DNA of 64,000 nucleotides from Methanobrevibacter millerae. GTDB taxonomy: Archaea > Methanobacteriota > Methanobacteria > Methanobacteriales > Methanobacteriaceae. Position 1 is the stretch's first letter, and every line of letters starts with the position of its first letter. The position numbers and the translations under genes were made by a program. Under the pieces are notes generated by a model. It was not told the DNA's origin. It did not search any database and worked only from the letters and a program-made list of their open reading frames with translations. Of this stretch, positions 59,406-64,000 are shown one piece after another. The stretch lies in contig NZ_FMXB01000002.1 in the NCBI RefSeq assembly GCF_900103415.1, positions 17,017 to 81,016 on the forward strand, given 5' to 3'.

Positions 59406-62400
59406 TTGTACGGGGTGGTTAAAATTTCATTCTATAATGAAAATTCATATGAAGAATCAATAATTGAGTTGTTTGAAACCTTGGGATACAACCATTATTA
59501 TGGTCCGGACGTTGAACGTGACTATAAAAATCCTTTATTTATGCAGGATTTAGAAAATTTATACAATATTAACCGAAATTTAGATAAAAATGCAGTTGAT
59601 AAAGCTATTGAAGTAATTCAGGACTTTGGTATTGCTTCACTTGAAGATATTAACAATAAATTCATGTCTTATCTTCAAAATGGAGTTTCTGTGAATTACT
59701 GGCAAGATGGAAAAGAAGAATCTACTCTTGTTAAACTTGTTGATTTTGATAATTTAGACTCAAATTTATTCAGTGTTATTAATCAATGGACTGTTGTAGA
59801 TAAGGAAACTAAAATTCCTGATGTTGTTGTTTTTGTCAATGGTATGCCTTTAGTTGTATGTGAATTAAAGTCTCCTTCAAGAGAAGATGCCGATACTTCC
59901 TATGCATACACACAATTGAAAAAATACATGCAAGTGATACCTGTTTTATTTAATTATAATGCATTTTGCGTTATGAGTGATTTGTCAATTTCAAAAGCAG
60001 GAACAATAACTTCAACGGAAGACAGATTCATGGAATGGAAAACTACCGATGGAAGTTATGAATCAACACAATGGGCTGATTTTACCACATTTTTCGAAGG
60101 AATTTTTGAAAAAAATAGGTTTTTAGATATATTAAAGAACTTTATTGTTTATTCTAATGACTCCGCTAAAAAAATTAAGATTCTCGGCGCATATCACCAA
60201 TACTTTGCAGTTAATAAGGCCGTTAAATCAACCATCCAAGCAATTGAAAGTGACCATAAAGCAGGAGTGTTCTGGCATACTCAGGGAAGTGGAAAAAGCT
60301 TATCCATGGTATTTTATGTAAATAAACTCCAACAGGAACTTGAAAGCCCAACTTTCGTTGTTATAACAGACCGTAATGATTTAGATGACCAATTATTCTC
60401 ACAATTCAGTAAATGTAGTGATTTTTTAAGACAAACCCCAAAACAAGCCACAAGCATGAAAAACCTAAAAGACTTATTGAATGATAGAAAAGCCAATGGT
60501 ATTTTCTTTTCAACAATGCATAAGTTTGATGATTATGATGAATCATTAACCGATAGAGATGATGTTATAGTAATTTCTGATGAAGCACACAGAAGCCAAT
60601 ATGGTCTGGAAGAAAAAGTAGACCCTAAAACTGGTGAAATTAAAATAGGTGCTGCTCGCCGTATCCGTAACGCACTTCCAAATGCAACATACATCGGATT
60701 TACAGGAACACCGATTTCAAGGTCTGATAAAAGCACTAGGGAAGTTTTTGGTAATTATATCGATATTTATGATATGACACAATCTGTTGAAGATGGAGCA
60801 ACAGTACCAATAAGCTATGAAAGCCGTATTGCTGAAATTCAATTAGATGAAGCAATTTTACAAAAAATTGATGAAAAATACTGGGAATTGCGAGAGCAAG
60901 CTGAAGAATACAATATTGAACGCAGTAAACGGGAATTAAGTAAAATGGAATCATTGCTTGGAGCTCCAGAAATAATTGATGACATATGTAGAGATATTGT
61001 CCAGCACTACGAAGACAATCGTGCTTACGAATTAACAGGAAAAGCAATGATTGTAGCATATTCACGCCCAATAGCCATAAAAATGTATAAAAAAATATTA
61101 GAACTACGTCCGGATTGGGATGAAAAAGTAAAAGTAGTTATGAGTGGTTCCAATAAAGATCCGGAAGAATGGCATGAAATTATTGGAGATAAATCCTACA
61201 AAAAAGAACTTGAAAACAAATTCAAGGATGATGAAGACCCAATGAAAATAGCTATTGTTGTCGATATGTGGCTTACCGGATTTGATGTTCCTTCCCTTGC
61301 AACAATGTACGTTTACAAACCAATGAAAGGACATAATTTAATGCAGGCAATTGCAAGAGTAAATCGTGTATTTAAAGGAAAAGAAGGAGGACTCATTGTT
61401 GATTATATTGGAATTGCATCAGAACTTAAAAAAGCAATGAGCGAATACACAGAAAGAGATAATAAAAACTATGGAGACATGGATGTTGATAAAAAAGCTT
61501 ACCCAAAATTCCGAGAAAAATTAGAAGTATGTCGTGATTTATTCCATGGATTTGATTACTCAAAATTCTTTGGTGAAAGTAATTTAGAGCGATCTAAAGT
61601 CATAAGCGATGGAGTAAACTTCATGGAAGACATAACACAAAAAGATAGAAAAAAAGATTACTTAAAAGAATCATTACTCCTTAAAAAAGCACTATCATTA
61701 TGTAGAAGCAGGGCTAACGAAGAAGAAAGATTTGAAGCGGCATTCTTTGAAGCCGTGAGAACAGTTTTAGTCAAGGTATCTTCAAAAGATACATTAACAG
61801 TTCCAGAAATAAACAAACAAATTACAGAACTGCTTAATCAGTCCATTAAAAGTACCGGTGTTATTAATGTCATTAATGTAAGTGATGAAGTGTCATTATT
61901 TGACCCAGAATTTTTAGATAGAGTACGTGCAATGGAATCTAAAAATTTAACTATTTCTCTTTTAGAAAAATTACTTAATGACCAAATAAACGGATATAAA
62001 CGTACAAATATCGTTAAATCAGAAGAATTCTCCGATTTAATTAAACAAACAATGAACAGTTACATTAATGGCCATATTACTAATGATGAGGTAATTGAAG
62101 AATTAATTAAAATTGCAAAACGTTTGCGTGATGCACATTTAGAAGGAGAAGAGCTAGGTCTAACGGAAGAAGAATTAGCATTCTATAATGCAATTGCACT
62201 TCCAGAAAATATTCATGACTTCTATGACAATGAAACTTTGATTAAAATAACACAAGAATTAACCGAATCATTAAGAAAAAACAGAACAATCGATTGGCAG
62301 AAAAAAGAAAGTTCCCGTGCCAATATGAGGAAAATCGTTAAAAGATTACTTAAAAAATACGATTATCCTCCAGAAGATATGGATTTCGCTTTAGATAAAG

Positions 62401-62441
62401 TTATTGCACAATGTGAATTGTGGGTAGATGAAGTAGCTTAG
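59406..62441 (+). CDS. hsdR: Type I restriction enzyme, R subunit
   Basis: 1011 aa from a TTG start; GGTGAG at 59395-59400 has the same spacing as for the ATG of the DUF169 gene, and no in-frame ATG lies near. The N-terminal nuclease site is IPDVVVFVNGMPLVVCELKSP (PD...E-x-K) near residue 138-158, the SF2 motor has WHTQGSGKSLSM (Walker A) near 290, VISDEAHRSQYG (DEAH) near 390 and YIGFTGTPISRSDKS near 425. The C-terminal helical region would bind HsdM. It translocates unmethylated DNA and cuts it. Base use is clearly more AT-rich than in upstream genes, suggesting acquisition. Confidence 0.95.
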   Translation: MYGVVKISFYNENSYEESIIELFETLGYNHYYGPDVERDYKNPLFMQDLENLYNINRNLDKNAVDKAIEVIQDFGIASLEDINNKFMSYLQNGVSVNYWQDGKEESTLVKLVDFDNLDSNLFSVINQWTVVDKETKIPDVVVFVNGMPLVVCELKSPSREDADTSYAYTQLKKYMQVIPVLFNYNAFCVMSDLSISKAGTITSTEDRFMEWKTTDGSYESTQWADFTTFFEGIFEKNRFLDILKNFIVYSNDSAKKIKILGAYHQYFAVNKAVKSTIQAIESDHKAGVFWHTQGSGKSLSMVFYVNKLQQELESPTFVVITDRNDLDDQLFSQFSKCSDFLRQTPKQATSMKNLKDLLNDRKANGIFFSTMHKFDDYDESLTDRDDVIVISDEAHRSQYGLEEKVDPKTGEIKIGAARRIRNALPNATYIGFTGTPISRSDKSTREVFGNYIDIYDMTQSVEDGATVPISYESRIAEIQLDEAILQKIDEKYWELREQAEEYNIERSKRELSKMESLLGAPEIIDDICRDIVQHYEDNRAYELTGKAMIVAYSRPIAIKMYKKILELRPDWDEKVKVVMSGSNKDPEEWHEIIGDKSYKKELENKFKDDEDPMKIAIVVDMWLTGFDVPSLATMYVYKPMKGHNLMQAIARVNRVFKGKEGGLIVDYIGIASELKKAMSEYTERDNKNYGDMDVDKKAYPKFREKLEVCRDLFHGFDYSKFFGESNLERSKVISDGVNFMEDITQKDRKKDYLKESLLLKKALSLCRSRANEEERFEAAFFEAVRTVLVKVSSKDTLTVPEINKQITELLNQSIKSTGVINVINVSDEVSLFDPEFLDRVRAMESKNLTISLLEKLLNDQINGYKRTNIVKSEEFSDLIKQTMNSYINGHITNDEVIEELIKIAKRLRDAHLEGEELGLTEEELAFYNAIALPENIHDFYDNETLIKITQELTESLRKNRTIDWQKKESSRANMRKIVKRLLKKYDYPPEDMDFALDKVIAQCELWVDEVA

Positions 62442-62449
62442 GTGATTAA

Positions 62450-63952
62450 ATGACAAAAGACAATATTTCAGAAATTGGTTTTGAAAAACAAATTTGGGAT
62501 GCAGCAGATGAACTTAGAGGTTCAATGGATGCAGCTGAATACAAACATGTAGTGTTAGGTTTAATTTTTCTCAAATATTTATCCGATAAATTTGAAGAAA
62601 AATATCAGGAACTTGTAGATGAGGGAGAAGGCTTTGAAGAAGATATAGATGAATACACATCAGAAAATATATTCTTTGTTCCACCAGAAGCTCGTTGGTC
62701 AGAAATAGCTAAAAAAGCAAATACTGAAGAAAATGGTTTAACTATTGATAATGCAATGAAAGCAATTGAAGATAAAAATAAATCACTTAAAGGAATTCTA
62801 CCTAAAAACTTCTCAAGACCTGAATTGGATAAAAAGAAACTTGGCGCTGTAATTGACATATTCACAAATGTACAAATGTCTGAAAAAGGAGATAAAAAAG
62901 ACATTTTAGGCCGTACATACGAATATTGTCTCAGTATGTTCGCAGAAACTGAAGGCAAGAAAGCAGGCGAGTTTTATACACCTGCCTGTGTTGTAAAAAC
63001 CTTAGTTTCAGTATTAAAGCCATATGATGGAAGAGTATACGACCCATGTTGTGGTTCAGGGGGCATGTTTGTTCAATCCAAGAATTTTATTGAAAATCAT
63101 GCAGGAAATATTAAAAAAATCTCTGTGTATGGTCAAGAATCAAATCCAACAACATGGAAAATGGCTAAAATGAATTTAGCGATAAGAGGAATAGAAGCAG
63201 ACCTTGGAGAACATCAAGAAGACACCTTCTTAAACGATCTGCATCCAACATTAAAAGCAGATTATGTAATGGCGAATCCACCATTCAACCTTAAAAAATG
63301 GGGACAAGAACAATTGCAAGATGATGTGAGGTGGAAATATGGAATTCCGCCAAAAGGAAACGCTAACTTTGCTTGGATGCAACATATGATACATCATCTA
63401 TCACCAAAAGGTAAAATTGGTTTAGTACTGGCTAACGGATCATTATCATCAACAACCTCAGGAGAAGGAAAAATAAGGCAAGCTATTGTTGAAGATGACT
63501 TGGTTGAATGCATAGTAGCTCTACCAACCCAATTATTCTATACAACAGGAATTCCAGTTTGCTTATGGTTCTTAAACAGAGATAAAAAACAAAAAGGAAA
63601 AACACTGTTTATTGATGCACGTGAAATGGGAACAATGGTATCCCGTAAATTACGTGAGTTAACTGATGAAGACATTGAATTAATTGCTGATACATTCACT
63701 AAATTTGGAGAAGGCACTTTAGAGGATGAAAAAGGATTCTGTAAAGTTAGTGACATGGAAGAAATTAAAAAACATGATTTTATTTTAACTCCTGGCCGTT
63801 ATGTTGGATTTAAACCAGAAGAAGATGATGGAATACCATTTGAAGTGAAAATGGTTAATTTAACTAAAGAGCTTGATGAACTATTTAAAGAATCTAATGA
63901 GCTTGAACAAAAGATTCGCCAAAGTTTAAAGGAGATTGGATTTAAATTCTAA
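62450..63952 (+). CDS. hsdM: Type I restriction-modification DNA methyltransferase, M subunit
   Basis: 500 aa. An N-terminal helical domain (IWDAADELRGSMDAAEYKHVVLGLIFLKYLSDKFEE) leads to the N6-adenine methylase: GEFYTPACVVKTLV near residue 173, VYDPCCGSGGMFVQS (SAM motif I) near 197 and YVMANPPFNLKKW (NPPF catalytic motif IV) near 276. The C-terminal coiled coil (ELDELFKESNELEQKIRQSLKEIGF) contacts HsdS. It starts 8 nt after hsdR with GGTGATT, so one operon. It modifies adenine at the recognition site set by HsdS, which would follow downstream. Confidence 0.97.
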   Translation: MTKDNISEIGFEKQIWDAADELRGSMDAAEYKHVVLGLIFLKYLSDKFEEKYQELVDEGEGFEEDIDEYTSENIFFVPPEARWSEIAKKANTEENGLTIDNAMKAIEDKNKSLKGILPKNFSRPELDKKKLGAVIDIFTNVQMSEKGDKKDILGRTYEYCLSMFAETEGKKAGEFYTPACVVKTLVSVLKPYDGRVYDPCCGSGGMFVQSKNFIENHAGNIKKISVYGQESNPTTWKMAKMNLAIRGIEADLGEHQEDTFLNDLHPTLKADYVMANPPFNLKKWGQEQLQDDVRWKYGIPPKGNANFAWMQHMIHHLSPKGKIGLVLANGSLSSTTSGEGKIRQAIVEDDLVECIVALPTQLFYTTGIPVCLWFLNRDKKQKGKTLFIDAREMGTMVSRKLRELTDEDIELIADTFTKFGEGTLEDEKGFCKVSDMEEIKKHDFILTPGRYVGFKPEEDDGIPFEVKMVNLTKELDELFKESNELEQKIRQSLKEIGFKF

Positions 63953-63991
63953 ATTTGAGTTTGGAATTTTTTATTAAATGGAGGGATAAAT

Positions 63992-64000
63992 TTGAGTTTA
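63992..64000 (+). CDS. Start of the next gene, possibly hsdS (truncated by window end)
   Basis: GGAGGG at 63980-63985 is followed by a TTG at 63992 that could open a frame TTG-AGT-TTA running off the window. Specificity subunit genes usually follow hsdM. Only three codons are visible, so the identity is a guess from position. Confidence 0.35.

Overview
The window comes from a low-GC methanogenic archaeon of the order Methanobacteriales, most likely Methanobrevibacter or a close relative. The lineage evidence is a cyclic 2,3-diphosphoglycerate synthetase, the methanogenesis marker MtxX, the methanogen-specific DUF1890/DUF1894 pair beside an archaeal MetE, a Mur-type ligase of the pseudomurein kind, secreted proteins with Ig-like repeats (adhesin-like), and archaeal housekeeping genes (HerA-NurA-Mre11-Rad50, GGGP synthase, L40e, Tsr3, phosphopantoate-beta-alanine ligase, GatC). 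Many genes carry a GGTGA-type Shine-Dalgarno 4-8 nt before the start, which I used to choose starts. Genes are tightly packed and often overlap by 1-4 nt.

Layout: 1-5.1 kb holds cpgS (partial), a winged-helix regulator, mtxX, uppS, tatD and two class III signal peptide (pilin-like) proteins. 5.2-9.9 kb holds cbiF, an Old-Yellow-Enzyme homologue and a metE/DUF1894/DUF1890/membrane-protein operon. 9.9-12.4 kb holds tRNA-Ala(GGC), a GC-rich structured intergenic element and hypA-hypB-DUF354. 12.5-21.7 kb holds a ferredoxin-domain aldo/keto reductase with an operator over its TATA box, a DUF1998 helicase fused to TPRs, and a UvrD helicase / PD-(D/E)XK nuclease pair. 21.7-24.8 kb holds a secreted protein, a MurD-like ligase and a small TIR-like protein. 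24.8-31.4 kb is the rad50-mre11-herA-nurA end-resection cluster. 31.5-36.5 kb holds GGGP synthase, L40e, Tsr3, NadM, MoaE, a 43-aa membrane protein, three tandem molbindins and TrmO. 36.5-46.8 kb holds an M42 peptidase, a HEAT-repeat protein, a DEDD nuclease, a strongly structured small-RNA candidate (about 40255-40385), two pantothenate/CoA-type genes, Dph6, a prepilin peptidase/pilin unit and CTP synthase. 46.9-49.6 kb holds two paralogous secreted M14-like metallopeptidase candidates. 49.6-59.2 kb holds an esterase, GNAT, MATE, flavoprotein, phosphoglycerate mutase, homoserine dehydrogenase, ACT protein, GatC, a 760-aa adhesin-like protein and an SDR. 59.4-64 kb is the start of a type I restriction-modification locus (hsdR, hsdM, beginning of a third gene).

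The least explained signals are: the compact RNA candidate at 40255-40385 with its own TATA box and four helices; the GC-rich element next to tRNA-Ala; two secreted HxxE...H proteins that could act on pseudomurein; a spaced motif GCAATATTG-N9-AGTAAT found three times in the same orientation; a molbindin triplication; and several bacterial-looking hairpin plus U-tract terminators. No CRISPR array, insertion sequence, prophage or rRNA was seen. All functional calls rest on reading motifs by eye; no database search was run.
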